This document shows, in pieces, positions 1 to 7,772 of a stretch of DNA of 64,000 nucleotides. The position numbers were made by a program, and so were the translations under genes. A model generated the notes under the pieces. It was given only the letters and a program-made list of their open reading frames with translations. It was not told the DNA's origin and ran no database searches. Positions within the stretch are counted from its first letter, which is position 1. Every line of letters starts with the position of its first letter. Source of the DNA: Anaerolineales bacterium UBA5195 (lineage in GTDB: Bacteria; Chloroflexota; Anaerolineae; Anaerolineales; Villigracilaceae); assembly GCA_002412925.1 (NCBI GenBank), contig DHVZ01000012.1:1-64000 (forward strand). Reading direction: 5' to 3'.

Positions 1-368
1 GTACGTTGCAGGGCGAACTGCTCATACTTGTCCAGCCATTTGGGAGCGCTGGCCACCTGCCGGACTGATTTCACGTTCTCGGTTGGATCGCTGTGGATCA
101 AGCCTGCTTCGCGCGCCCACTTGGCGTACGCAGAAAGAGCAGCCAGACGGCGGTTGATGGTACTGGCTTTGCGGCGTTCCACCACCAGCAGGTGTTGTTT
201 GTATTCTTTCACGTCGGTGGGTGTTAGGCGTTCAGGGCTGAGCGCTTCTCCGTTCGTCTGGCTAAACCAGCGGGAAAAGTGCTCAAGATCGGCCAGGTAA
301 CCGCGGGTGGTGAGCGGTGAGCGATCCTGATCTGACAGGTAATGTTCAAAAGTGGTTGGGGGTTGCAT
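1..368 (-). CDS. XerC/D-type tyrosine recombinase, N-terminal part (cut by window edge)
   Basis: Reverse-strand reading from ATG at 368 runs open to base 1, about 122 codons. The protein begins MQPPTTFEHYLSDQDRSPLT and continues with TTRGYLADLEHFSRWF, a Thr-rich segment, and ASTINRRLAALSAYAKWA. This is the usual layout of the SAM-like core-binding domain of XerC/XerD-type recombinases. The catalytic domain lies outside the window, so activity cannot be judged. It is the last visible gene of a leftward operon starting near 5139, 13 bases after the preceding stop. By context it is probably the recombinase of the ParM/FtsK element, either for integration or for resolving multimers. Confidence 0.75.
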   Translation of the reverse strand, partial: MQPPTTFEHYLSDQDRSPLTTRGYLADLEHFSRWFSQTNGEALSPERLTPTDVKEYKQHLLVVERRKASTINRRLAALSAYAKWAREAGLIHSDPTENVKSVRQVASAPKWLDKYEQFALQR

Positions 369-381
369 GAAAATCTCCGTT

Positions 382-1077
382 CTACGGTAGGGTGAGTACG
401 CGGTCTTCGGGCGGCCAGCTTTCAACCAGCTGCGCGCTCAAGGGCTTGATCAGGGGACTGAACTGTTTCAACTTCTGATGGACGAAACTGCAGTCATCGT
501 CATCCGGAAGTTCGCTTTGAAGACGCGTCGCCAGCGCATGAATTTCAGCTTGATCAAGCCCGGGTTGCGGTCCGAGCGCAGCCAGAATATCCAAACCGCG
601 CAATGCTTCAAAAGCTACAACCAGAGCCCAAACATCGCTGCCCGCAAAAAGCTCGTTATCCACCAGAGCTTGTTGAGTACGGGTCAAGGTGCCGCCGTCC
701 AGATAAATCCAGGACAATTCACGCACGAGCGCATCCTCGGGCAGGATGCGCTGGTACAGGTTCAAGGCGCGAAAATAGCGCTTTTGGGCATCTGGCACCT
801 TGGCATCCAGCAGATATTCGGCATGATTGCGATAGAAGCGTTGATCTGAGATTTCATATTCCCAGGCGGAATTGTCCGGGACGCCATCCCCGTTTAGAGC
901 CAACAAAACCTTGCCATCTGCTTCCTGGACAACCACGCCCAGGCAGGTTGGGCGGCTGGTTTTCATGCAAACCAACCCCGGGCAATACACGGCACCCAAC
1001 ACAGAATCACCCGGGTTGTAGTAGCCCACGTCCACAAAGGTCAGCGTGTAAAAATCCTTAAACTTAATCGCTTGCAT
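382..1077 (-). CDS. hypothetical protein of the ParM/FtsK element
   Basis: 231 residues starting MQAIKFKDFY. The start at 1077 is chosen because a strong ribosome site (AAAGGAG) lies just upstream; a longer reading to 1155 lacks one. I do not recognise the family. The N-terminal half is beta-rich (YYNPGDSVLGAVYCPGLVC), and the C-terminal half is helical and acidic with SELPDDDDC near residue 200. There is no signal peptide or membrane segment. It sits between the small ParM partner gene and the recombinase in the same operon, so it is probably an accessory or cargo protein of the element. Function unknown. Confidence 0.6.
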   Translation of the reverse strand: MQAIKFKDFYTLTFVDVGYYNPGDSVLGAVYCPGLVCMKTSRPTCLGVVVQEADGKVLLALNGDGVPDNSAWEYEISDQRFYRNHAEYLLDAKVPDAQKRYFRALNLYQRILPEDALVRELSWIYLDGGTLTRTQQALVDNELFAGSDVWALVVAFEALRGLDILAALGPQPGLDQAEIHALATRLQSELPDDDDCSFVHQKLKQFSPLIKPLSAQLVESWPPEDRVLTLP

Positions 1078-1142
1078 CTTCTTTCTCCTTTGAAATTTAT
1101 TGACTGTCGAAAAATGGATCTTGAGTTTTTGGCTGCCGGAAA

Positions 1143-1391
1143 TTAGTACTCCCAATTCGCTAGCAGATCATCAGCCGCGGATTGGACTTCGTCGAGCTCT
1201 CCGGGAACGAGACTTTGCCCCAGGCCAAGACCACCATTGCGCAAGGCAGTCTTGAGCGCATTCATGCGCTGACCTTTGGGGATGGCATTCGACCAGGCCA
1301 GGATATCCGCGTCATGTTCTGGGTGCAGCCAACCCGAAAACATGATGCGAACCGAACGCTGGGTGTTTTTGGGACGTCCGCGCTGGGCCAT
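1143..1391 (-). CDS. small basic protein, possible ParR-like partner of the actin homologue
   Basis: 82 residues, start MAQRGRPKNTQRSVRIMF, immediately after the stop of the ParM-like gene with no spacer. The N terminus is basic (RGRPK, RSVR) as in ribbon-helix-helix DNA-binding proteins. The acidic C-terminal tail (DEVQSAADDLLANWEY) could contact a filament. In type II plasmid partition systems a small DNA-binding adaptor (ParR) follows parM, so position and size suggest that role. This is inference from context; sequence similarity to ParR cannot be shown by eye. Confidence 0.55.
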   Translation of the reverse strand: MAQRGRPKNTQRSVRIMFSGWLHPEHDADILAWSNAIPKGQRMNALKTALRNGGLGLGQSLVPGELDEVQSAADDLLANWEY

Positions 1392-2372
1392 TTACTTTTT
1401 CAGCAACAGGAGCTTGTACAGCCCGCGGGAGATGGACAGCACCGGTTCATCCGACAGAACGGCTTTGCCATTGAACTGGCGCGTGAGCGCCTCCTTGAGC
1501 AGGAGCGCCCCGCCCCCGACCACGATCACACGCGCGAAGCGCTTGAGCGCCGTGCCCCAGCGTTTTTCGATCTCGCCATTGATTTCGCGCGCCCAGACCG
1601 GCAGCACAGCTTCGATGTCCAGGCGGCCGCCGCGCAAGAGAGTGTCCAGTTCGCCCAATGAGTACGCTCCGCTCGGGTTGACCAGTTCCAGCAGGCGGCG
1701 CACACCCACCGTCTGGCCCACCGTGAAGCGTTCCACCGGTGCGCGGTCGCGCACGACCAGCAGTTCCAGGGTGTTGAAGCCCACTGAGAGAATTCCCACT
1801 TCCTGTTTGAGCAGGCTGGCGCGTTCGGGGATGAACTTGCCGTTTTCGTCGAGGACATGATCAAAGAGCGCGCCCACCGGCTGAGGGGTCAGTTTCACTT
1901 CGGCAATCTGGATCCTTTGTTCTTGCCCATCTGCCTGCCAGGTGTGGACCCCTTTCAGCCACTGGCGAACCTGGTTGGCATATTCCTTAGCCATATCGCC
2001 AGACATCATCTGTAGGGGCAGGCCGACCATCATCACTACCGGCAGATGGATCGGCCCATATTGCTGTTGGTAGCGCATCAGGGAGCCGTACAGCAGAGCG
2101 CGCATTTCGGGCGCTCCGGTCAGGCGATCAAAATCCAGGTTCTCGACCGGGCGGCCGTAATCGTGTGCGCCCTCACCGATATAGAACGAGCCGTGTTCAG
2201 TTTTGATTTCCAATGGCCGCTGACGTTGGCGCAGGCCAGTGGCATTGAGCAGGTGTTGAGTGCCGTTCGTGGCCACTTGAGAGAGCACCTGCAGGCCACC
2301 GGATGAGCCGAACAGTTTGTTGGCGCCCATCCCGAGGTCTTCACCGAGGTAGAAAAAGTTGTTGTCGTTCAT
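1392..2372 (-). CDS. ParM/StbA-like actin-family ATPase
   Basis: 326 residues. Actin-fold signatures are visible: a phosphate-1-like loop at residues 9-21 (LGEDLGMGANKLFG), a phosphate-2-like strand at 194-204 (ILSVGFNTLEL), and an adenosine motif at 284-292 (VVGGGALLL). Length fits ParM (about 320). ParM forms filaments that push plasmid copies apart. Odd point: the phosphate-2 strand normally carries an Asp (DxG...T), but here it is SVGFNT. The ribosome site AGGAG precedes the ATG. It lies 9 bases after the FtsK-like gene and directly before a small putative adaptor. Likely role: segregation or positioning of a plasmid-like integrated element. Confidence 0.8.
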   Translation of the reverse strand: MNDNNFFYLGEDLGMGANKLFGSSGGLQVLSQVATNGTQHLLNATGLRQRQRPLEIKTEHGSFYIGEGAHDYGRPVENLDFDRLTGAPEMRALLYGSLMRYQQQYGPIHLPVVMMVGLPLQMMSGDMAKEYANQVRQWLKGVHTWQADGQEQRIQIAEVKLTPQPVGALFDHVLDENGKFIPERASLLKQEVGILSVGFNTLELLVVRDRAPVERFTVGQTVGVRRLLELVNPSGAYSLGELDTLLRGGRLDIEAVLPVWAREINGEIEKRWGTALKRFARVIVVGGGALLLKEALTRQFNGKAVLSDEPVLSISRGLYKLLLLKK

Positions 2373-2381
2373 GGAAAGCTC

Positions 2382-3746
2382 CTATTCTTGGAATGAAATT
2401 GGGTTGAAACCGGCTGGAGCCGGTTGGAGTTGGCTGGAGGCGGCTGGAGCGGTTGGGTGGTTGGAGAGCAAAACCAGCATTTTGGGCGTGAGCGTGAAGG
2501 CATTATCGGCTTTTGCATCTTTGGCGACCCAGCCCCGCAGCGACCAGGCTTCCAAATATTTGCGCGCCTGCCATTCCGTCACCCCGCCCCACTCGATCAC
2601 CTTGGCGCGCGAGAGCCTGCCGCCTTCGGCCAGCGCACGCGTAAACAGGGTCCGCTCCAATTCGCTCAGCGCCGGGAGCAGGTTCTGGCGCTGGTTCAGG
2701 ACAGACTGTTCCACAAAGTAGGTCTGGATTGGCCCGTGCCGATCGCTGATCGCCAGGCCAGGGCGATTCTCGGGGATGCGTTCCGCGCCCTTGCAGCCCA
2801 TGCGCTCGGCCATCTGCCCGTTACGGACCCGAAAGCAGAGCGTCAGGCCGACCTGGTCACGGACAGGACCAACGATATCTTTGGTGAACTCCTGTGCGGC
2901 AAAGACAAAGTGGATGCCGAACTTGCGACCGCGCCAGCCGAGAGTGGCCAGGGCCTGGCCCATCGCACCTTTAGCGCCGCCCAAGGCGGTGAGTACTGTG
3001 CTGGCTTCATCCAGGACAACCAGCATCCGTGGCAGGGGTTCCAGGTGAGCCTTCACGGCCTGAGCGTTGTACTCGCTCAGTTTCTGAGGGTGTTCCGGCA
3101 GGCTTTTGAACAGTTCAGAGCGGCGGTTACATTCAGCGATGGCTTGCTCAATCAGTTCCAGCGCTGCTTGTGGGGTTGTGGCGATCGGTGCAGCGAGATT
3201 GGGGTGATCTGCGAGCATTCCGAAGGTGGTCTGGTCGATGTCTGAGAGCATGACCTGCATGTCGTCTCGAATGGCCTGCGAAACCAGCGACTGCAAAAAG
3301 ATGGATTTGCCCGAGCCGGTACTGCCAAGTACCGCCAGGTGTAGGAACTGCTCCCAATCCAGCAGCACTGGCTGACCGGTGAAGCGCACACCGATGGCCA
3401 GCTTGCCGCGCGGCACGTCCAGCGGCAGATCCACCTTGCGAGGCAGTTTCGGCAGCGGCGAGAGCAGGATCACGTAGCGGATGCCGGAGTGGTTCGAGAG
3501 ATAGACTGGCATGCCGCCCAGGTCGGTGCTCAGTTGGTGGATCAAGTCCGCACTAACGTAAGGCGCGTGGTCCCCAAGTGTCGCCGTATCGAGCACTGCG
3601 ATCAGCGGGGTCATCCCGGCCAGGCGGGTGATGTAGAAATCACTGAAGGCCGGGGTCAGTTTGCGGCGAGTTAGCGCAGCGCTCAATTGGCGCGAAACGG
3701 TTTCCGCCAGACGCATTTCTCGGTGAGAAATATTCAGTTCGGTCAT
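2382..3746 (-). CDS. FtsK/SpoIIIE-like DNA translocase ATPase
   Basis: 454 residues. Walker A GSTGSGKS at residues 141-148 follows the typical FtsK lead-in (FLHLAVLGSTGSGKS). Walker B MLVVLDEAS is at 241-249. A further conserved stretch (GRKFGIHFVFAAQ) follows near residue 275. No membrane segments are seen, so it is soluble, unlike cellular FtsK. The C-terminal 100 residues (FTRALAEGGRLSRAKVIEWG onward) look like a winged helix. Such shortened FtsK-like ATPases drive conjugative transfer of double-stranded DNA in actinobacterial integrative elements, or serve plasmid maintenance. Start overlaps the upstream lipoprotein stop by ATGA, so the two are translationally coupled. Confidence 0.85.
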   Translation of the reverse strand: MTELNISHREMRLAETVSRQLSAALTRRKLTPAFSDFYITRLAGMTPLIAVLDTATLGDHAPYVSADLIHQLSTDLGGMPVYLSNHSGIRYVILLSPLPKLPRKVDLPLDVPRGKLAIGVRFTGQPVLLDWEQFLHLAVLGSTGSGKSIFLQSLVSQAIRDDMQVMLSDIDQTTFGMLADHPNLAAPIATTPQAALELIEQAIAECNRRSELFKSLPEHPQKLSEYNAQAVKAHLEPLPRMLVVLDEASTVLTALGGAKGAMGQALATLGWRGRKFGIHFVFAAQEFTKDIVGPVRDQVGLTLCFRVRNGQMAERMGCKGAERIPENRPGLAISDRHGPIQTYFVEQSVLNQRQNLLPALSELERTLFTRALAEGGRLSRAKVIEWGGVTEWQARKYLEAWSLRGWVAKDAKADNAFTLTPKMLVLLSNHPTAPAASSQLQPAPAGFNPISFQE

Positions 3747-4684
3747 GTTGTCTCTCCTGGTTCAGTGTTGCTCAGATCGGTCTCGATGGCGTCGCGCACG
3801 ATGCCGGGGATGACATCCCCCAAAAGCGGGCGAGCCTGGTCGGGTGAAAGCACTCGGATCTGAGCCGGTGGCGGCAGAACATTCTGTGCGGCCAGCCGCT
3901 GGGCTAACACCTGGCGTTGTGGGCTGGCTTGTCCTTGTGCGCCTCGGGTGGCCAGGTCGATCATCTGGTCACGGGCAGTGGTGGCCGCTTGCATTTCGGG
4001 CGCGGTTAGCGCCGGGATGGACGGTTTTGGCCCGGACAAATCCACCAACGGGTACGGGTTGCGATCTGCGTCATAGATTTTTCCGTCTACCACCAGAAGG
4101 GGCGCGTCGCCACGAGAGTCACGTTGGATGGGCCGGACTTTGCTCCAGCGGAAAGCCACCACCAGAACAAAGACAAACGAGATGCACAGCGCACCCCAGG
4201 GAGCGGCGGCTTGGACCTTGTTCATCATCCGTTCGCGTTCGATGGCCAGCTCCACACTCACGGCCTGTCCATGCAGGGCAGTTGCCTGTGCGCTGGCCGC
4301 AGCCGCATCCACGGTGGCGGTGATGTCCACGGCGCGCTGGGTGGCAGTGGCCGACCAGGCTTGTTGGGTGGCTGTGCCGCTGGCAGCGGTGGCAGTCTGC
4401 TCGACCGAGGCGGTGGCCGTCCAACCGGTCATCATCCAGGCGCGTTCGGTGGCAGTTTCTGCCGCTTCGCGCGTGGGGGCATAAGCCACGGCTGTGAGAT
4501 TAGCCGAGATCGCCTGAGAAGTTGCCTGCATTGCATCCAGTGTCGCCTGCGCCTGAATGTTGCCCAACGCCAACTGATAAATATCCGGCGTGGAGGTTGG
4601 GAGTGCCGTGGGCAGGGTCTCAGGCAGAGTCCCGCAGGCGGCGAGCAGGACGAGGGGCAGCAGCAGCAGGGTCAGGCGGCGCAT
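3743..4684 (-). CDS. lipoprotein with Ala/Thr-rich helical region and one membrane anchor
   Basis: 313 residues. Signal peptide MRRLTLLLLPLVLLAAC with lipobox LLAAC. A long Ala/Thr/Gln-rich stretch (residues about 35-150, many TATA/TATQ units) follows, likely an extended helix. A hydrophobic segment (WGALCISFVFVLVVAF) at about 165-180 is followed by a cytoplasmic-like basic stretch and a second Ala/Gln-rich region. No enzyme motif is seen. The stop overlaps the FtsK-like start by ATGA. Sitting directly ahead of a translocase gene, it may form or anchor a membrane complex for it; this is inference from position. Confidence 0.6.
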   Translation of the reverse strand: MRRLTLLLLPLVLLAACGTLPETLPTALPTSTPDIYQLALGNIQAQATLDAMQATSQAISANLTAVAYAPTREAAETATERAWMMTGWTATASVEQTATAASGTATQQAWSATATQRAVDITATVDAAAASAQATALHGQAVSVELAIERERMMNKVQAAAPWGALCISFVFVLVVAFRWSKVRPIQRDSRGDAPLLVVDGKIYDADRNPYPLVDLSGPKPSIPALTAPEMQAATTARDQMIDLATRGAQGQASPQRQVLAQRLAAQNVLPPPAQIRVLSPDQARPLLGDVIPGIVRDAIETDLSNTEPGETT

Positions 4685-4686
4685 GA

Positions 4687-5139
4687 CTACATATCCCAGG
4701 TGTTGTCTGGAAAGGCAGGAGTATCGTTCGGGATGTCGTTCAAGGCAGGTTCGTTCAGCCAGGTTTGGTCTGCATCCTGCTGCCGGTGTTGGGTCATTTC
4801 GTACAACAACAGGGTCATCAAAGCCGGAATGAGGGCGTTGGCATCGGGCTGTTGGAACTGATCCCAGCCTCCGTTACGACTGGGGCCCCACTGGCGCTTG
4901 GGCTGAGACTTGGCGCGCAAAATCAGCCAGGCGATCACAACTACAGCGGCTAGGAGCGCGATGGCCACCAAAGCCACCGTGACAATCGTGACCAGGTTCC
5001 CGGTGCTGGCAATCTGCGCCGAGCGGCTGGCTTCAATGGCGGCTTGCGCCTGTTGGGCAGAAGCATAGGATTGGGAAACAGATGCCAGGCTAAAGAGAAA
5101 GACGATTACGAAAAGTGTCAGAACAAGGAAAAAGATCAT
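4687..5139 (-). CDS. small membrane protein, first gene of the element operon
   Basis: 150 residues from ATG at 5139 (MIFFLVLTLFVIVFLFSLAS). A longer frame to 5304 exists but would run into the tRNA fragment, so the shorter start is preferred, although the ribosome site (AAGG) is weak. Two hydrophobic segments are visible: residues 2-20 and about 48-74 (VTIVTVALVAIALLAAVVVI). Between them lies an Ala/Gln/Ser-rich linker, and the C-terminal half is polar. The stop is 2 bases before the lipoprotein ATG. Family not recognised; likely a partner of the downstream lipoprotein and FtsK-like ATPase. Confidence 0.5.
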   Translation of the reverse strand: MIFFLVLTLFVIVFLFSLASVSQSYASAQQAQAAIEASRSAQIASTGNLVTIVTVALVAIALLAAVVVIAWLILRAKSQPKRQWGPSRNGGWDQFQQPDANALIPALMTLLLYEMTQHRQQDADQTWLNEPALNDIPNDTPAFPDNTWDM

Positions 5140-5158
5140 GGTTAGCCTTTTAGTTGTG

Positions 5159-5180
5159 TTTGGATGCAATTTGGATGCAA
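5159..5180. repeat. 11-bp tandem direct repeat beside the att site
   Basis: TTTGGATGCAA occurs twice head to tail. It lies about 120 bases from the tRNA fragment on the element side, a position typical of arm-type integrase sites. Role inferred only. Confidence 0.5.
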
Positions 5181-5302
5181 TTCGGGTCAAAGCCATCAAC
5201 AGGAATGCGAATAGAGCCCCTAAAATGCTTATTTTGGGGTACAATGCGTTCTCTATTAGACGAATTATGGTTATAAATACGGGGTTTTGACCAAACCGTC
5301 CC

Positions 5303-5347
5303 ACTCTTAATCAGTGGGTTCAGGGTTCAAGTCCCTGGTCGATCACC
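5303..5347 (+). other. 3' half of a tRNA-Lys(CUU) gene: putative attachment site
   Basis: The sequence reads as anticodon loop CTCTTAA (anticodon CTT), 3' anticodon strand TCAGT, five-base variable loop, a perfect T arm (CAGGG TTCAAGT CCCTG) and 3' acceptor strand GTCGATC plus A. The 5' half is absent: the five bases before the loop (TCCCA) pair at only one position, and no complementary GATCGAC lies upstream. A break at the anticodon loop is where tyrosine integrases often cross over. A 3' fragment in this orientation marks the distal end of an element lying to the left, with the restored tRNA expected beyond the window. Confidence 0.75.
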
Positions 5348-5349
5348 TA

Positions 5350-5376
5350 AAAACCACCAGATATGGTGGTTTTTTG
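5350..5376 (+). terminator. rho-independent terminator following the tRNA fragment
   Basis: Perfect 9-bp stem AAAACCACC / GGTGGTTTT with a 6-base loop, then a run of T. It begins 2 bases after the tRNA 3' end, so it is probably the original tRNA terminator. Confidence 0.85.
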
Positions 5377-5433
5377 TTTCTATCGCCCGTATACAGGGGT
5401 CAAAATGGGCTTGAAATCAGTTCCTAAAACTGT

Positions 5434-5453
5434 CGGTGCAAAGCGGTGCAACT
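5434..5453. repeat. 10-bp-period direct repeat near the integrase
   Basis: CGGTGCAAAG is followed by CGGTGCAACT: two direct copies spaced one helical turn, between the tRNA fragment and the integrase gene. Suits an arm-type binding site; inferred. Confidence 0.45.
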
Positions 5454-5478
5454 TGTTTTGACCCATTTGAAGCCTTTT

Positions 5479-5510
5479 CCCTGGCCTTTTGCAAGGCCAG
5501 GGATTTTTTA
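5479..5510 (+). terminator. rho-independent terminator
   Basis: Stem CCCTGGCCTT / AAGGCCAGGG with loop TTGC, then ATTTTTTA. It points rightward, facing the end of the integrase gene. Confidence 0.75.
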
Positions 5511-5528
5511 GGCTGCGGCTTCGCTCTC

Positions 5529-6674
5529 CTAGGCCAGAGGCAGGGAATTCATTGCCTTGACAACATCATCGAAACCGCCCGGAACCAGGTGGGCGTAAAT
5601 TCCCAGTGTCACCTGCGGTGAAGAATGCCCAAGATAACGGGAAACAGCCACGATGGGTGTATTTTTCGCCAGCATCATCGATGCTGCGTTGTGGCGCAAG
5701 TCATGGAAGCGGATTTTCGGCAAACCAGCCATTTTTAGCAATTTGTCAAAATCGCGCATCATGTTGCGATGATCCAGCGGGGTTCCGATAGATGTGGTGA
5801 ACACCAGATCGTTTTCCTGCCATTTGATTCCCATGAATTGTTTTTGCGCTTGCTGAGTCTGTTGGTGCGTTTTCAGCATCTCAACCAGATCAGAGCCGAT
5901 TGAAATGGTGCGACGGCTGTACTTGGTCTTGGGTGAGGCAAAACAAAAACGCTGGTCATCTTCCCCAAAACGGGAAATCTGCTGATTGATACGAATCTCA
6001 GCCCGGTGAAAGTCAACGTTCTTCCAGATCAGCCCAAACATTTCGCCCTGGCGCATCCCGGTTTTGATGCCGAGTTTGTACAAGGTACCATGCTGGGAGC
6101 TGGAACAGGCATCAACAAAACACTGATACTCAGATGTAGAAAAGATCTGCATCTTGTCAGCAGCCTCCTCAGCAGTCGGAAGATCAGCGTAATGAGCTGG
6201 GTTGAGCGGGATGAAGCCAAGCCTGACGGCATCTTCCAACAGTACATGGAATACCCGGTGGGTGTAGCGGATAACGTGCACCGGGCGGCCTTCATCTGCC
6301 AGCGTGGCGTAGAAATCATTGACCTGCTGTAGTTTGATTGCCCGCAGTTTGAGCCCGCCAATGTGCGTGCTGATCAGTTCGTTGGCGTAGTAGGAATAGT
6401 CCGCAAAGGTTTTCGGGCGCACCTGGGTTTTCTTACGTCCAAGCCAATCATGAACAAACTCTGACAGCAGGGTGTCGTGATTGGTGGTTGTCAGGCCGGT
6501 ATCAACCTGGTTGCGCAGCTCGCGCAGCCAGGTATCCGCATCGCGCTTGGTGGAGAAAGACTTTGTCAGGCGTTTGCCACCAGGCAGCTTGAATTGGGCG
6601 CGCACCGATCCGGATGGATTGATACTGATCGAGCCGGAATTTGGCGCGCGATTATGCTTTTTACGAGTGGTCAT
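5529..6674 (-). CDS. phage-type tyrosine integrase
   Basis: 381 residues from ATG at 6674, preceded by GGAGGGAAC; an upstream in-frame start at 6713 lacks a ribosome site. An N-terminal arm-binding region (GSISINPSGSVRAQFKLPGG) and a SAM-like domain (about 70-170) precede the catalytic domain. That domain shows Arg in TGMRQGEMFGL, HDLRHNAASM, LGHSSPQVT and the nucleophile Tyr in YAHLVPG. Length and motifs fit active P4/lambda-type integrases. It lies 180 bases from the tRNA-Lys fragment and is followed upstream by an excisionase gene. Because the element with ParM/FtsK lies on the other side of the fragment, this integrase may belong to a second, tandem element. Confidence 0.93.
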   Translation of the reverse strand: MTTRKKHNRAPNSGSISINPSGSVRAQFKLPGGKRLTKSFSTKRDADTWLRELRNQVDTGLTTTNHDTLLSEFVHDWLGRKKTQVRPKTFADYSYYANELISTHIGGLKLRAIKLQQVNDFYATLADEGRPVHVIRYTHRVFHVLLEDAVRLGFIPLNPAHYADLPTAEEAADKMQIFSTSEYQCFVDACSSSQHGTLYKLGIKTGMRQGEMFGLIWKNVDFHRAEIRINQQISRFGEDDQRFCFASPKTKYSRRTISIGSDLVEMLKTHQQTQQAQKQFMGIKWQENDLVFTTSIGTPLDHRNMMRDFDKLLKMAGLPKIRFHDLRHNAASMMLAKNTPIVAVSRYLGHSSPQVTLGIYAHLVPGGFDDVVKAMNSLPLA

Positions 6675-6777
6675 GTTCCCTCCGAAAATTGTAGGGAAAA
6701 TAACCACCCCCATGCAATCCTAAGTTGTTAAGGTGCAAGTTCATGAATTTTATATCGGGAATGCTGGAATAGCAACC

Positions 6778-7011
6778 TTATTTATTCCCTTGCAGACTTG
6801 GCTGCAATTTGTTGGATAAATAATGCTCCAAGGCATCCGCTGGCACGCGGATCAGGCGGCCAAAGTGGACGCATGGAATCTCACCGGAATTGACCAGGTT
6901 ATATGCGGTCGAACGCCCAACATAGAGGCGCTTGGCCACTTGTTCAACGGTGAGAAAAGTATGTGATACGGCAGAATTATTTGCCTGGGTGGGGTTTGAA
7001 GCGGCGGTCAT
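6778..7011 (-). CDS. excisionase-type helix-turn-helix protein
   Basis: 77 residues. A MerR-like DNA-binding motif spans residues 18-65: FLTVEQVAKRLYVGRSTAYN, a short turn, then IPCVHFGRLIRVPADALEHY. This is the pattern of HTH_17/excisionase proteins that bend attachment DNA and steer an integrase toward excision. The ribosome site GGAG lies 6 bases before the ATG. It is about 100 bases upstream of the integrase on the same strand, so the two likely form one unit. Confidence 0.85.
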   Translation of the reverse strand: MTAASNPTQANNSAVSHTFLTVEQVAKRLYVGRSTAYNLVNSGEIPCVHFGRLIRVPADALEHYLSNKLQPSLQGNK

Positions 7012-7772
7012 TTTTTCTCCATAAAGAATAGGTTAGGAGAACCCAAGCCGTTAAAAGTGCAACGAGCAGCCATGAGGTTGCTCGTTGCCGTGTGAATTCT
7101 AGTGTTTTGCTGGTGCGGGTCGATGACCCAGCTTCCCCCTGCTCGTTGTTGTTCTCGTAGTGGCTTTCTTGCTGCGGGTGATGAAACCCGTCTCTTAGTG
7201 GTGCGCCTGTTATTGCTTGCGCCAAATTACTAGTAGGTTGGTGGTTTCCTCTATGGAAACGGCAAAGAGTTCATTTAGGTTCTGAAGGATATTTTACCTG
7301 AATTATCTGGACTGTCCATAGTACCCCCGTCCATCCAGTCCAAAAAATATTTGGTGTGCCACAAATAGGGGAGAGTGAACTCATGAGCTTTTTCATCAAA
7401 TAGGCATTAGTACCTATTTTCCGCCCCCTGTAAAACAGGGTTTGCGCAAAACGGCATTTTTGGCTTGTTGGCGGCGGTTTTTTCCGAAATTCCCGCGTAT
7501 ACCATCTGGCTTTCGGCAAACTGAACCGGGGTCAGCATAAAAACATCCACGAATAGTTCGCGGATACTCGAATTTGTGCGCCAATATTTGTTTATTCGCG
7601 GAAATTTAGTGGACGGGGTACGAAAACAACAAAAATGCTGCTTCTGGCCGCATAAGAAATTTTGAATTTGGAATTGCTGCAACAGGGGCGATTTCGTTTT
7701 CACCACTCCGAACCATCGTGTATAATGAAACATCAGTAAGACTATCCAATGATTTGGGGAAGTGTGCAGGCA
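7012..7772. other. long gene-poor stretch with a widely spaced inverted repeat
   Basis: No convincing gene. Open frames on the reverse strand here lack ribosome sites and family features. GTACCCCCGTCCA (7321-7333) and its near complement TGGACGGGGTAC (7610-7621) bound about 300 bases, possibly a degenerate miniature element. A short hairpin GTTTCC/GGAAAC is near 7246. Confidence 0.4.
7697..7726 (+). promoter_or_regulatory. putative promoter of the IclR gene
   Basis: A perfect -10 box TATAAT (7721-7726) lies 47 bases before the ATG. The best -35 candidate, TTTTCA at 7697-7702, is 18 bases upstream and weak, fitting a regulated promoter. Confidence 0.45.

Noticed and set aside
2424..3245. 273-codon forward frame opposite the FtsK-like gene
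   Set aside because: Antisense to a gene with clear Walker motifs; no recognisable motif of its own.
6977..7225. 82-codon reverse-strand frame with one hydrophobic segment
   Set aside because: Starts at TTG without a ribosome site and overlaps the excisionase start by 35 bases; composition looks random.
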